The notes under the pieces are model-generated. The model was given only the letters and a program-made list of their open reading frames with translations, was not told where the DNA came from and did not search any database. A DNA stretch of 64,000 bases, from positions 1,612,001 to 1,676,000 of the forward strand of contig NZ_AP029023.1 in assembly GCF_037076555.1 (NCBI RefSeq). Direction: 5' to 3'. Position numbers and translations under genes: made by a program. Positions 47,122-56,304 of this stretch are shown here, piece after piece (position 1 is the stretch's first letter; each line of letters starts with the position of its first letter). Source of the stretch: Methylophilus sp. DW102 (GTDB taxonomy: Bacteria; Pseudomonadota; Gammaproteobacteria; Burkholderiales; Methylophilaceae).

Positions 47122-47456
47122 GCTGAACTTCCTGTAAAAATCGTTATTTAACGATGGGTTATGTAAGTGAACGCCATTGAATGCGCATTTAATAATGTTT
47201 TCACACAACCTGACCACACTCTAAAGGCAGAGGCCGGCGATCAAATGATGAAAAAAGAGCGTAAAAATATAACACAAGTCTGAATTGAAATAAACTTAAA
47301 GCCAGTTTAGCGCAACTGCGCACAACACATGGCTAAAGACACTGTACTTTTAAACGACAACCCCATCAAAATGCGAAATACTCACTACATGAATCGAAGA
47401 TGGGGCTAAGCACTTTAATTGCAAGCGGCCTAACTCAGCAATGTTTACTCAACATC
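47122..47456. other. Regulatory region upstream of tig
   Basis: 335 bp without a gene, between ridA and tig on the same strand. It holds a sigma32-like promoter (47397-47425) and an inverted repeat (CCCCATC 47361-47367 with GATGGGG 47399-47405) that may end ridA. A long leader of about 270 nt would precede tig if that promoter is used. I see no other clear element. Confidence 0.55.
47397..47425 (-). promoter_or_regulatory. Heat-shock (sigma32-like) promoter of tig-clpP-clpX
   Basis: On the minus strand CTTGCAA and CCCCATCTT are separated by 13 bp, one base from the sigma32 -35 and a full match to the -10 consensus. The spacing is the same as at lon. Confidence 0.6.
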
Positions 47457-47831
47457 TTATGCAAGTGCAACAATCGTCTCAATTTCAACCAATACATCGC
47501 GCGGCAATTTGGCCACTTGTACGGTGGAGCGTGCCGGGGTGTGCGTGCCAAACACTTCGGCATACACCTGATTCATCGCCACAAAATCATCCAGATTCTT
47601 GAGAAACACGGTTGTTTTCACAACTTGCTGCAAACTGCCCCCTGCAGCCTCGATAATAGCCTGCAAATTGGATAGTACTTGACGCGTCTGGGTCTCAATA
47701 TCGCCATCATTGAGCGTGCCATCCGGGCGCAAGGCGATTTGCCCTGAGGTATAAAGCATATTCCCGACGACAACACCTTGTGCGTAAGGCCCGATCGCGG
47801 CTGGTGCATTCGCTGTTTGTACAATATTCAT
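47457..47831 (-). CDS. ridA: RidA family enamine/imine deaminase
   Basis: Removes reactive 2-aminoacrylate and related enamines made by PLP enzymes. The 124-aa protein has the trimeric YjgF/RidA fold with the substrate-binding Arg in TPARSTVQVAKLP and the NMLYTSGQI segment. It lies between tRNA-Leu and tig on the minus strand. Confidence 0.94.
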   Translation of the reverse strand: MNIVQTANAPAAIGPYAQGVVVGNMLYTSGQIALRPDGTLNDGDIETQTRQVLSNLQAIIEAAGGSLQQVVKTTVFLKNLDDFVAMNQVYAEVFGTHTPARSTVQVAKLPRDVLVEIETIVALA

Positions 47832-47924
47832 TTTTCGTTCCTTTCAGAGCGTCATTCAAAGATGACTCGCTCAAATCAATCCAGATCATTTGCTTAGGCC
47901 GCTCTATCATGACCATTGAACGGC

Positions 47925-47962
47925 CGCCAAAAACAACAAAGGCCTCCGCAAAGGAAGCCTTT
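47925..47962 (-). terminator. Terminator of tRNA-Leu
   Basis: 10-bp stem (AAAGGCTTCC/GGAGGCCTTT with one G-U pair, loop TTTGC) followed by a U-rich run on the minus strand, about 30 bp past the tRNA. Confidence 0.8.
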
Positions 47963-47990
47963 AATTTGTATCCTCCCCCATCGGGTGAGG

Positions 47991-48075
47991 TGGTGCGAAA
48001 GGAGAGACTCGAACTCTCACGCCGCGAGGCGCTGGAACCTAAATCCAGTGCGTCTACCAATTTCGCCACTTTCGC
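47991..48075 (-). tRNA. tRNA-Leu (anticodon UAG)
   Basis: 85-nt class II tRNA on the minus strand with encoded CCA and a long variable arm (CGCCTCGCGGCG). Acceptor GCGAAAG/CTTTCGC, anticodon loop TTTAGGT, T loop GTTCGAGTC. Confidence 0.96.
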
Positions 48076-48104
48076 ATACTGCCATCGTTCGCTGACAATT
48101 CGAT

Positions 48105-48134
48105 ATTATACCCTAATTGCATCAGCTTTCACAA
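48105..48134 (-). promoter_or_regulatory. Promoter of tRNA-Leu
   Basis: On the minus strand TTGTGA and a perfect TATAAT are 18 bp apart, about 30 bp upstream of the tRNA 5' end. Confidence 0.65.
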
Positions 48135-48220
48135 ACTTGCCGAGTTCAGATTGACAAGCCAGCCGTTCAACTGCAAGATGCCAGATTAATCATCATAAAA
48201 ACGTTGTTATAGGACAGGAT

Positions 48221-48457
48221 ATGCATTCAGCCGAAGAAAACATGCTTAGAGCGGAACTTGAGCTCTTGATGCGAGAGCGTGAAATTTTGCTCAAAATCAC
48301 CGGGGTGGCTGCCGGACTCATTGCAGAACTCAACACACCGGATTTGCCAATTCGCACGGTGGAAGCCGCTGATTTATTGGCCACGACCATTAATCAGCTG
48401 CCAGAAGACCTGTTACAAGACGCGCTGGACGCTGTTCACGCGACCATCGTCAACTAA
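48221..48457 (+). CDS. 78-aa helical protein of unknown function
   Basis: Begins MHSAEENMLRAELELLMRERE with an AGGACAGGA ribosome site. The first 30 residues form a charged helix that could pair as a coiled coil; the rest is helical and acidic, without membrane segments or cysteines. I do not recognise the family. It lies 42 bp before the outer-membrane efflux gene and may be in the same transcript, which would make it a possible regulator or accessory of the efflux system (inference). Confidence 0.65.
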   Translation: MHSAEENMLRAELELLMREREILLKITGVAAGLIAELNTPDLPIRTVEAADLLATTINQLPEDLLQDALDAVHATIVN

Positions 48458-48499
48458 GTTCTGGTGAAGTGCATGTCTGACATGCGGGCTTGAGATGTG

Positions 48500-49918
48500 A
48501 TGCGTCTGCTAGCTTTTGCTTTTCCATGGTTACTGACTGCTTGCGGCACTGCTTTTCAGCCACACCCGATTCCTCAACAAGAAAACATTACCACCATCCA
48601 TGAAGCGGTGCCGGATGAAGATGGCTTCAAGACGTTTGTTCTAAGCAATGCACCCCAGACCGCCTGGCCTATCCAGACCTGGGATTTGGATAGCCTGACC
48701 TTATCTGCGCTTTATTTTCATCCAGCCCTTAAAGTTGCAAAATCCGATTACGCAGTTGCGCTCGCCAGCATCACCAGTGCCGGACTCCGGCCGCAAGTCG
48801 GCTTGAACAGCCAGTTAGCGCATAGCAACCAGGCCAATGGTGACATCAGCCCCTGGGCTTACAGCCTGCAAGTGAGTATCCCGCTAATTACTGCTAACAA
48901 GCGACAAATCAGCATTGAAATCGCGCAATATCAGGCAGACATCGCCAAAATACAGATCGCGGAAACGGCGTGGATGCTCAGGCAGCAATTGAGCGTAGAC
49001 TTGATTTTGCTGGCAGAGCAGCAAGCCATGCAGGCAAACTTGAGCAAATTGCAAACAGCACAGGATCAATTGCTGGATGCTTACCAGAAACGGCTGGATG
49101 TGGGAGTCGCAGGGCAATCTGACGTGCTGCCGATTCGTTTGCAGCGTGACCAGTCAGCCTGGCAGTTGCAACAAACCAGTGTTCAAATCAAACAGACCGA
49201 GCAGAAAATCTTGCATGATGCCGGACTGACCACACAAAACAACCCGCTGTTTAAACTGGCGCCAGTCCAGCTTTCCCAAATTCTCAAGGAGCGCTTTGCG
49301 CATGCAGCGGTATATGCCGATGCGACCACCATACAACATTATGCGCTGACCAACCGCATGGACATTCAACGCGGCTTAGCACAATATGCCAAGGCTGAGT
49401 CGCAACTGAAACTGGAGATGGCCAAGCGCTACCCCAACCTCTCGCTCAGCCCCGGCATCATGTATGAATATGGCGATAAAATCTGGTCATTGGGATTGAG
49501 CACCATGCTGAACCTGCTCAACCGCAATTCGGATTTGTGGGCACAAGCCGAGCAAGTGAGACTGAATGAAGCTGCGCGATTTTATGCCTTACAGCATCAG
49601 GTGATTCAATCTTCAGAGCAGGTGCATGTCAAATACCGCGATAGCGCGCATTTGCTGGTCACATTGACACAAACCTATGAACAGCAAATGCAGAGAAAAG
49701 CCCAGCTTGCAAAACAGTGGCGGCAAGGGCTGATCGACAAAGTGGAATACTTGCAAGCCGAAATTCAATTTTACAATGCGCAGCAACGGCTCATTTTGCA
49801 GCAGGCCAATGTCATGCGGGCATTGCAAGAGATTGAGAACGTAATGCAAACACCCATCGCGCTGTCACAGCGCCCGGTGGTCACCCTAAAACAACAGCAA
49901 AAGGCAACAGCCAAATGA
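48500..49918 (+). CDS. Outer-membrane efflux protein (TolC/CusC type)
   Basis: Outer-membrane exit duct of an RND efflux system. The 472-aa protein has a signal peptide with a lipobox (LLTAC, cysteine about 15), so it is likely a lipoprotein. Two TolC-like repeats with long coiled hairpins follow (for example QLLDAYQKRLDVGVAGQSDVL). A GTG lies one codon upstream. It overlaps the adaptor gene as ATGA. Confidence 0.88.
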   Translation: MRLLAFAFPWLLTACGTAFQPHPIPQQENITTIHEAVPDEDGFKTFVLSNAPQTAWPIQTWDLDSLTLSALYFHPALKVAKSDYAVALASITSAGLRPQVGLNSQLAHSNQANGDISPWAYSLQVSIPLITANKRQISIEIAQYQADIAKIQIAETAWMLRQQLSVDLILLAEQQAMQANLSKLQTAQDQLLDAYQKRLDVGVAGQSDVLPIRLQRDQSAWQLQQTSVQIKQTEQKILHDAGLTTQNNPLFKLAPVQLSQILKERFAHAAVYADATTIQHYALTNRMDIQRGLAQYAKAESQLKLEMAKRYPNLSLSPGIMYEYGDKIWSLGLSTMLNLLNRNSDLWAQAEQVRLNEAARFYALQHQVIQSSEQVHVKYRDSAHLLVTLTQTYEQQMQRKAQLAKQWRQGLIDKVEYLQAEIQFYNAQQRLILQQANVMRALQEIENVMQTPIALSQRPVVTLKQQQKATAK

Positions 49919-50979
49919 ATAAAAAAGCGCTGTGGATTATTGTGGTTCAGGTTTTACTGATTGTGGTTCTGATATGGTGCGTTGCCATTCTCGGTCGCGA
50001 CGAGTATGAATCCGTCCAGAATGACGGAGATGAAACCATTGAAGGCCCCTCAAGAGTAAGCGAGCAAAATGGGTTGCAAGTGGTCAAATTGAATGCAGCC
50101 ACGCAAAAAAACAGTGGCATCCAGGTGCAGCCTCTGCAAGCCTATCAATATCATGGCAATATCAAGGTGCTGGGTTCAGTGATCTCGATCCAGACACTGG
50201 TGGACTACAACAGCCAATACCAGCTACTCAAGTCACAATTGGCACTGGCTGAAAACATGTTGCCTAACCATCAACTGCAATACCAGCGTTACAAGCAACT
50301 GAACGAAGACGACAAAAATATCTCTGACAAGGCACTACAAGAAGCGCAGTCAGTGATGATTAGCGACCAGACGCATATCAAAACCACGCAAGAGCAACTC
50401 AGGGCGCTCACAGACACCATCGTGGCACAATGGGGCAAACCGCTGGCTACCCTCATCACCCAGCAACCTTCGCAAGGCCCGCTCAATGACTTGATCAAGC
50501 AAAAAAAAGTACTGGTACAAGTCAGTTTTCCGTTGAATTATGAGGCACCAGCCACCGACTCCGTTGTTTATCTGACCCCAATTCAAGATGAAGTCACCCC
50601 CATCCGGGCAGAGTTTGTTTCGCAATCGATCCAAACCGATATCAGCAATATCGGAAAAACCTATTTTTACAGTGCGCCCGCCGATTATTTGCGGGTAGGC
50701 ATGCGGGTCAATGTGGTTCCGGCCGAGGCCTCGTCAAAATCACTCAAGGGCGTACTGGTGCCTAACCAGGCGATTGCCTGGCACGGGGGCATCGCCTGGA
50801 TTTACATCAAGACCCAGCCAGATACCTTTTTGCGCAAACCGGTGGCCTCTGATATTGAACTCGAGCACGGCTGGTTCGACACCCATTTAACGCCCGGCAC
50901 AGAAGTCGTCACCCATGGTGCACAGTTGTTGTTGTCGGAAGAGTTCAAATTTCAGATCAAGAATGAAAATGAAGATTAA
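49915..50979 (+). CDS. RND efflux periplasmic adaptor subunit
   Basis: Membrane-fusion protein linking the inner-membrane pump to the outer-membrane duct. The 354-aa protein has an N-terminal membrane anchor (residues about 5-26), a lipoyl-like/helical hairpin region (about 75-165) and a beta-barrel part (YLRVGMRVNVVPAEASSKSLKGVLVPNQAI). The hairpin is shorter than in AcrA. It is fixed as a tripartite member by the flanking genes; the motifs are weak on their own. Confidence 0.85.
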   Translation: MNKKALWIIVVQVLLIVVLIWCVAILGRDEYESVQNDGDETIEGPSRVSEQNGLQVVKLNAATQKNSGIQVQPLQAYQYHGNIKVLGSVISIQTLVDYNSQYQLLKSQLALAENMLPNHQLQYQRYKQLNEDDKNISDKALQEAQSVMISDQTHIKTTQEQLRALTDTIVAQWGKPLATLITQQPSQGPLNDLIKQKKVLVQVSFPLNYEAPATDSVVYLTPIQDEVTPIRAEFVSQSIQTDISNIGKTYFYSAPADYLRVGMRVNVVPAEASSKSLKGVLVPNQAIAWHGGIAWIYIKTQPDTFLRKPVASDIELEHGWFDTHLTPGTEVVTHGAQLLLSEEFKFQIKNENED

Positions 50980-51015
50980 TCTGCAACTGTTTGAAAAAAA
51001 TAGAGATTTCAAACC

Positions 51016-54000
51016 ATGATGGCAGCCCTAGTCAGATTTTCCATCCGCTTTTACGGTGTCATCATCGGCCTGGCCCTGCTGGTAGTACTGTATGGTGTTT
51101 ATAGCCTGCAGCAAAGTGATCTGAATGTTTTTCCAGAGTTTGCGCCAACACAGGTGGTGATTCAAACCGAATCGCCGGGATTGTCCGCCAGCCTGGTAGA
51201 AAAAATGGTGACACAACCGATTGAAAACGTGCTCTCCGGATCGATAGGCATCAAAAGCTTACGTTCGCAGTCGATTCCAGGCTTGTCCATCGTCACCGTC
51301 GTTTTCCAGGACAAGTCAGACATATACCGCAATCGGCAAATGGTTGCGGAGCACCTGAACATGCTGGGCAATCTGCTACCTGCAGGCATTATTCCCAAAA
51401 TGACTCCGCTGACCTCGTCCGCCAGTACCGTTCTCGGGCTGGGTATTACCTCGGAGACGCTGTCGCTGATGGCGCTACGGACCCTGGTCGATTGGCAACT
51501 GACTCCGCATTTGATGAGCATACCTGGCGTGGCTGATGTCAATGTCTATGGCGGACAAGTGCGTCAGTTTCAAATCAAGATTGATCCGCGCAAATTGATG
51601 CTATACCAGCTGAATGTGCAAGATGTCGTCAATGCAGCCTCCCGCGCAACTGGAGTCAGAGGGGCCGGGTTTATCCAAAATGACAATCAGCGCCTCATTC
51701 TGAATACGCAAGGGCAAACCACGACACCACAGCAACTCGCACACATCACCCTGCTCCGCAAACTTGGCCGGACCATTCGCATCAGCGATGTGGCCGAAGT
51801 CGCAGAAGGTGCGGCCCCCTCCATTAGCAGTGCGGCGATCAATGGCAAGGTGGGCGTCTATCTATCGGTGCAAGGGCAATTGGGGGCCAACGTATACGCC
51901 CTCACCAAACAGCTGGAGCAAAAACTGGCAGAGATACAGCCCAGCTTGCAACGCGCGCAAGCAACCTTGCACACCGGCCTGTTCCGCCCGGCCAACTTTA
52001 TTGAAACGGCGATTCACAGCCTGCGCTCCGATATATTGATTGGTTCCATACTGGTCATCGCCGTCTTGTTTGTATTTTTGTTCAACGTGCGTACGGCCGT
52101 CATTTCCGCCACGGCCATTCCCTTGTCACTGCTAACCGCCATTGTGGTGCTCTACCAGTGTGGTGCAGGTCTGAATATCATGGTGCTGGGGGGGCTGGCG
52201 ATTGCACTGGGCGAAGTGGTGGATGACGCCATTATTGATACGGAAAATATTTTCCGCCGCCTACGCGAAAACCGCCAGCTTGCACAGCCACAACCTGTGA
52301 CAACCGTGGTTTTTCAAGCTTCGATGGAGGTGCGCAGTTCGGTGGTCTACGCCACCATGATTGTCGCGCTGGTATTTTTACCGTTGCTGACCTTGACAGG
52401 GGTAGCAGGAAAATTGTTTGCGCCATTGGGCTACGCTTATATTTCTGCCATCTTAGCCTCATTATTCGTCGCCCTCACCCTTACCCCTGCACTCTGTTAT
52501 CTGTTGCTGGCGAAAGCGCCTTTAGATGCGCAAGAATCACCTTTATTACACTGGCTCAAGCACCGTTATGTCGCCCTGCTCCACCGCATTGAACAGCATT
52601 ATCAGCTCATTCTGCTGAGCAGCTTTGTGTGTATTGCACTCGGCCTGGCCCTGCTGCCTTTATTCAGGAGCCAATTTATTCCCTCCCTGCACGAAGGGCA
52701 CTACGTATTGCACATGACTACCGTGCCAGGGACCTCAGAGCTGCAGTCACTCAAGCTGGGCAATCAGGTCACTAAAACGCTGCTGGAAATCCCCGGAGTG
52801 AAAACGGTCGCCCAATGGGTAGGCCGGGCCCCGAATGCAGCAGATACGTTTGGCACACACTACAGCGAGTTTGAGGTCGAGACTGGCACCTTGCCCGGCG
52901 CTGAGCAGGAGCGTATTTTTCATGCCATCCGAGAGGAGCTGGCTGGCGAATCCACGGACGAAGAGGATGACGGTAAAGTGGAAGTGGGATTTGTCGGCGC
53001 CAATTTTGCCATGAATACGTTTTTAACCGAGCGGATTGAAGAAACCATCTCGGGCTACGCCGCTGGCTTGGTGATTAATATTTACGGCCAGGACCTGGAT
53101 GCCCTGGACAGGGATGCGCAAAAAGTCGCCAGTGTATTGGCCGGGATACGCGGCATTCGAGATGTCATGGTGCAATCCCCACCTGAAACGCCAGAGATTG
53201 TGATTCGGCTCAAGCAGGAAAAACTGGCATTGTGGGGGTTGCAGCCTATGGACGTCCTGGAGACGGTTAAAGCCTGCTATGAAGGGGTGCCTGTCAACCA
53301 GGTTTACATTGGCAATCGCGCGGTCGGTGTCAGCGTGCTGCTCAATGATGCCGCACGCGACGATATCGCCGATATGCGCAACCTGCCTATTTTCAACCCC
53401 GAAGGCCAGATGCTCAAGCTGTCTGATGTCGCTTATGTTGCGCAGGAAGGTGGACGGTCAAAAATCCTGCATTCAGGTGCCAAACGCATCCAAACTGTCA
53501 CCGCCAATATGGCCGGGCGTGACCAGACATTATTGCTTAAACAGATACAAAGCGCTTTACATGAAAAGATGACACTCAATCCCGGCAACTATCTTGAATT
53601 TTCGGGTGAGGCTGAAGCTAACGCGCAATCGCGTCAGGACCTAATTGTTCATTCGCTGGTCGCTGGCATCGCCATTTTTCTCATGCTGTACATGGCGTTT
53701 GGCCGGCTGCGTAACCTCCTGCTAGCCTTTGCCAATCTGCCTTTTGCCTTGATTGGCGGCGTAGTGGTGACCTTTTTTAGTGGCGGCTGGATCTCGGTAG
53801 GCACATTGGTGGGGTTCGTCACCTTGTTTGGCATCACGTTGCGCAACTCCATCATGATGGTATCGCACTTCCAGCATCTGGTGGATCATGAGGGCTGTGA
53901 ATGGAATCTGGAGACCTGCATTCGTGGCGCCTCAGAACGGCTGCCTTCGGTGCTGATGACCGCCTTGGTAACAGCGTTAGGCTTACTCCCGCTCGCCATT

Positions 54001-54147
54001 GGCAGCGGCGAACCCGGGCGGGAGATTGAGGGCCCGATGGCGACCATTATTGTCGGCGGGCTGGTGTCTTCAACAATTCTTAATTTGCTGATTCTGCCCA
54101 CGATCATGCTGCATTTTGGCAAATTTGAGCAGACAGCCCCTCAGTAA
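51016..54147 (+). CDS. RND efflux transporter inner-membrane subunit (CusA/CzcA family)
   Basis: Proton-driven pump of 1043 aa with about 12 membrane helices in two halves and large periplasmic loops. The start (RFYGVIIGLALLVVLYGVYSL) and VFPEFAPTQVVIQTESPG are typical of the heavy-metal-efflux branch. Helix 4 carries GEVVDDAIIDTENIFRR with the acidic proton-relay residues. No metal-binding Met triad could be located, so the substrate (metal or organic) is open. It starts 36 bp after the adaptor gene. Confidence 0.9.
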   Translation: MMAALVRFSIRFYGVIIGLALLVVLYGVYSLQQSDLNVFPEFAPTQVVIQTESPGLSASLVEKMVTQPIENVLSGSIGIKSLRSQSIPGLSIVTVVFQDKSDIYRNRQMVAEHLNMLGNLLPAGIIPKMTPLTSSASTVLGLGITSETLSLMALRTLVDWQLTPHLMSIPGVADVNVYGGQVRQFQIKIDPRKLMLYQLNVQDVVNAASRATGVRGAGFIQNDNQRLILNTQGQTTTPQQLAHITLLRKLGRTIRISDVAEVAEGAAPSISSAAINGKVGVYLSVQGQLGANVYALTKQLEQKLAEIQPSLQRAQATLHTGLFRPANFIETAIHSLRSDILIGSILVIAVLFVFLFNVRTAVISATAIPLSLLTAIVVLYQCGAGLNIMVLGGLAIALGEVVDDAIIDTENIFRRLRENRQLAQPQPVTTVVFQASMEVRSSVVYATMIVALVFLPLLTLTGVAGKLFAPLGYAYISAILASLFVALTLTPALCYLLLAKAPLDAQESPLLHWLKHRYVALLHRIEQHYQLILLSSFVCIALGLALLPLFRSQFIPSLHEGHYVLHMTTVPGTSELQSLKLGNQVTKTLLEIPGVKTVAQWVGRAPNAADTFGTHYSEFEVETGTLPGAEQERIFHAIREELAGESTDEEDDGKVEVGFVGANFAMNTFLTERIEETISGYAAGLVINIYGQDLDALDRDAQKVASVLAGIRGIRDVMVQSPPETPEIVIRLKQEKLALWGLQPMDVLETVKACYEGVPVNQVYIGNRAVGVSVLLNDAARDDIADMRNLPIFNPEGQMLKLSDVAYVAQEGGRSKILHSGAKRIQTVTANMAGRDQTLLLKQIQSALHEKMTLNPGNYLEFSGEAEANAQSRQDLIVHSLVAGIAIFLMLYMAFGRLRNLLLAFANLPFALIGGVVVTFFSGGWISVGTLVGFVTLFGITLRNSIMMVSHFQHLVDHEGCEWNLETCIRGASERLPSVLMTALVTALGLLPLAIGSGEPGREIEGPMATIIVGGLVSSTILNLLILPTIMLHFGKFEQTAPQ

Positions 54148-54167
54148 TGTGCCTGGCTAAACCTGCA

Positions 54168-54833
54168 TTACGCAGTTGAAATACTCGTCACGCCACAACG
54201 ATCAAAATGGCTGGCATCAAAGCCGTGCTCGCACAGTGTGTATTGACTCTGATGCACCACCCGGGTTTTAAACCGCGCCAGCCTGAGGAGCGCGGTAACT
54301 CCGGTGTCTATCATGCCCATCTCCTGCAATTGTGGCAATGTCAGCGCCTGGTCTAGGCTCAGCAAGCGTTCATCAGACTTCACCAGCAACAACTGGCAAG
54401 CATCCAGTTGCAAAGCCAACCACGCGGCCAGGCTATCCGAGGTCACGTCCCAGCTGTGCGGCAGCGGATATTCCGTGGCAAATGCCTGGTTTAATGCCAT
54501 TTCACTCGGCAACCAGACCAGGCCACGGTGTTGCCAGCCACGCTCGGCAATTTCAAAGGGATTACGCACCAGGGTTAGCGCGGGCATCATCGCTACCAGG
54601 CTACGTGCCATTTGATCCATGGCGTAAATTGCCAGCGCATGCGCCTGACTGTCATCGATATGTCCCTCAGGCATCGTCGCCCGCAAGCGCTGGAACTCAC
54701 GTACCGCATCAGCATACACACCGCCCCCGGGGACGATGATCACCTTACCATCCCCCCAGCGCACCACCAGCTTTAGCCATTGCATCAGGCTATCATAGTG
54801 GGTCACGCTACCCCCTAGCTTGATCACCCACAT
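54168..54833 (-). CDS. Amino acid kinase family protein, MfnE-like (C1-cofactor biosynthesis)
   Basis: A 221-aa protein of the amino acid kinase fold (MWVIKLGGSVTHYD, IIVPGGGVYADAVREF, LLLVKSDERLL). The start at 54833 has AGGAAG upstream; a frame reaching 54980 overlaps pabB and is unlikely. From memory, the archaeal relative MfnE phosphorylates an aminomethylfuran phosphate in methanofuran synthesis. Its place in an operon with MfnF- and MfnD-like genes supports a role in methylofuran synthesis, but the reaction is inferred. Confidence 0.75.
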   Translation of the reverse strand: MWVIKLGGSVTHYDSLMQWLKLVVRWGDGKVIIVPGGGVYADAVREFQRLRATMPEGHIDDSQAHALAIYAMDQMARSLVAMMPALTLVRNPFEIAERGWQHRGLVWLPSEMALNQAFATEYPLPHSWDVTSDSLAAWLALQLDACQLLLVKSDERLLSLDQALTLPQLQEMGMIDTGVTALLRLARFKTRVVHQSQYTLCEHGFDASHFDRCGVTSISTA

Positions 54834-54849
54834 CGCATCTTCCTGAACA

Positions 54850-56304
54850 TTAGTTTTTTGCTGACCATTCGTTTTTTGTTTTAAATGCCGCAACCAGCTT
54901 GAAGAACTGCGACGCCTTGTCAAAGGTTTCCTGATACTCTTTGGCGCAATCCGAATCAGCGACAATGCCACCGCCGGCAAAAAACGTCATGCGGTCTTGG
55001 GCAATGACCGCCGTTCTAATCGCAATATTCGTATCCATACAACCATCAAAGCCAATGTAGCCGATACTGCCGCAATAAATCCCACGCCGATGCGGCTCCA
55101 ACTCCTCAATAATTTCCATCGCACGCAACTTGGGCGCACCAGTAATAGAGCCGCCAGGGAAGCAACCGCGCAGCAAATCCAGCGCATGAAACCCATTGGC
55201 CAGCTGACCACGAACGATGCTGACCAGATGATGCACATTGGTAAATCGCTGCAATTTGAATAACGCTTCGACTTTCACCGACCCAACGGCACACACCTTG
55301 CCGATATCGTTGCGCAACAGATCAACAATCATGAGGTTCTCGGCGCGGTCCTTGATACAGCCGGATAACTCCTGGGCAATCGCTGCATCTTGCTCAGCAT
55401 CGAGGTGACGCGGACGAGTGCCTTTGATCGGACGCGTTTCCACCTGTTGATCCACCACCTGCAAAAAACGCTCAGGCGACATGGAAAGGACCGAAACAGG
55501 CAACCCCTCCCCGTCCTCCACTTGCATCAACGCCATAAAAGGCGCACGGCTCAATTGCCGGAAATGATCATACGCTTGACAGGCGTCACCGCGCACCTCC
55601 ACGGCAAAACGCTGCGCAAGGTTAATCTGATAGCAATCCCCGGCACGGATGTAATCTTTGACGCGTGTAAAGGCCTGAGCATAAGCTGCTTGATCCAGAT
55701 TGGCCTCTACGTTGCCGACGACTTCAAATGGTACGCTATTGCATTCTGGCGCCACGGATAGCAACCTGGCATGCAGTTGCTCAAGGCCTGCTTGATCCAG
55801 ATAGCGTAAATGCGAAACCAGCTTGCACTGCCGTGCATGGTGATCCACGATGATCGCCCAGTCATAAATGCCCACCATCATCTCTGGCAACGGCACGTCC
55901 TGTTGTGCCATCACTGGAATGTTTTCAATACTGCGACCCAAGTCATAGGCAAAATAGCCGAGGGCGCCCCCTGCAAACGGAACCTCAGGGGTACGTTCAA
56001 CAGGATGGGAGAGCAACCATTGCTGAATGGCTTTGAAAGGATCTTCTTCCGTGCGGGTGCGCTGCTCATCAACCAGCACGTCTGTGTGCGGATGCCGATG
56101 AATTATTCTCGCCACAGGGGCAGCCACCACAATATCAAAGCGCGCCCCCAGGCTGATCTCTTCATCCACGGTCGCGACTGCATCTGTTTTCTCAATCTGC
56201 CCACTTTCAAGCAACATGGGCCAAGTGAGGTCTCTCACCTGCTTGAACCAATGCATGCCTTCAGCATACGGGAGCGTCAGCGTATTCAATGTCGTTGCTG
56301 CCAT
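54850..56304 (-). CDS. pabB: Aminodeoxychorismate synthase component I
   Basis: Makes 4-amino-4-deoxychorismate, precursor of p-aminobenzoate, which is needed for both folate and tetrahydromethanopterin. The 484-aa chorismate-binding enzyme has the PabB-specific PIKGTRPR motif with its lysine (TrpE has PIAGT), GCFPGGSITGAPKLRAME and GGGIVADSDCAKEYQET. I took the ATG at 56304; 56334 is possible. Its start overlaps the end of the hydantoinase-like gene by 19 bp. Its position among C1-cofactor genes suggests a share in H4MPT supply. Confidence 0.9.
   Translation of the reverse strand: MAATTLNTLTLPYAEGMHWFKQVRDLTWPMLLESGQIEKTDAVATVDEEISLGARFDIVVAAPVARIIHRHPHTDVLVDEQRTRTEEDPFKAIQQWLLSHPVERTPEVPFAGGALGYFAYDLGRSIENIPVMAQQDVPLPEMMVGIYDWAIIVDHHARQCKLVSHLRYLDQAGLEQLHARLLSVAPECNSVPFEVVGNVEANLDQAAYAQAFTRVKDYIRAGDCYQINLAQRFAVEVRGDACQAYDHFRQLSRAPFMALMQVEDGEGLPVSVLSMSPERFLQVVDQQVETRPIKGTRPRHLDAEQDAAIAQELSGCIKDRAENLMIVDLLRNDIGKVCAVGSVKVEALFKLQRFTNVHHLVSIVRGQLANGFHALDLLRGCFPGGSITGAPKLRAMEIIEELEPHRRGIYCGSIGYIGFDGCMDTNIAIRTAVIAQDRMTFFAGGGIVADSDCAKEYQETFDKASQFFKLVAAFKTKNEWSAKN

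Noticed and set aside
47121..47217. N-terminal extension of trigger factor
   Set aside because: The family begins at the ATG 47121, which has a good ribosome site; the extra residues look non-coding.
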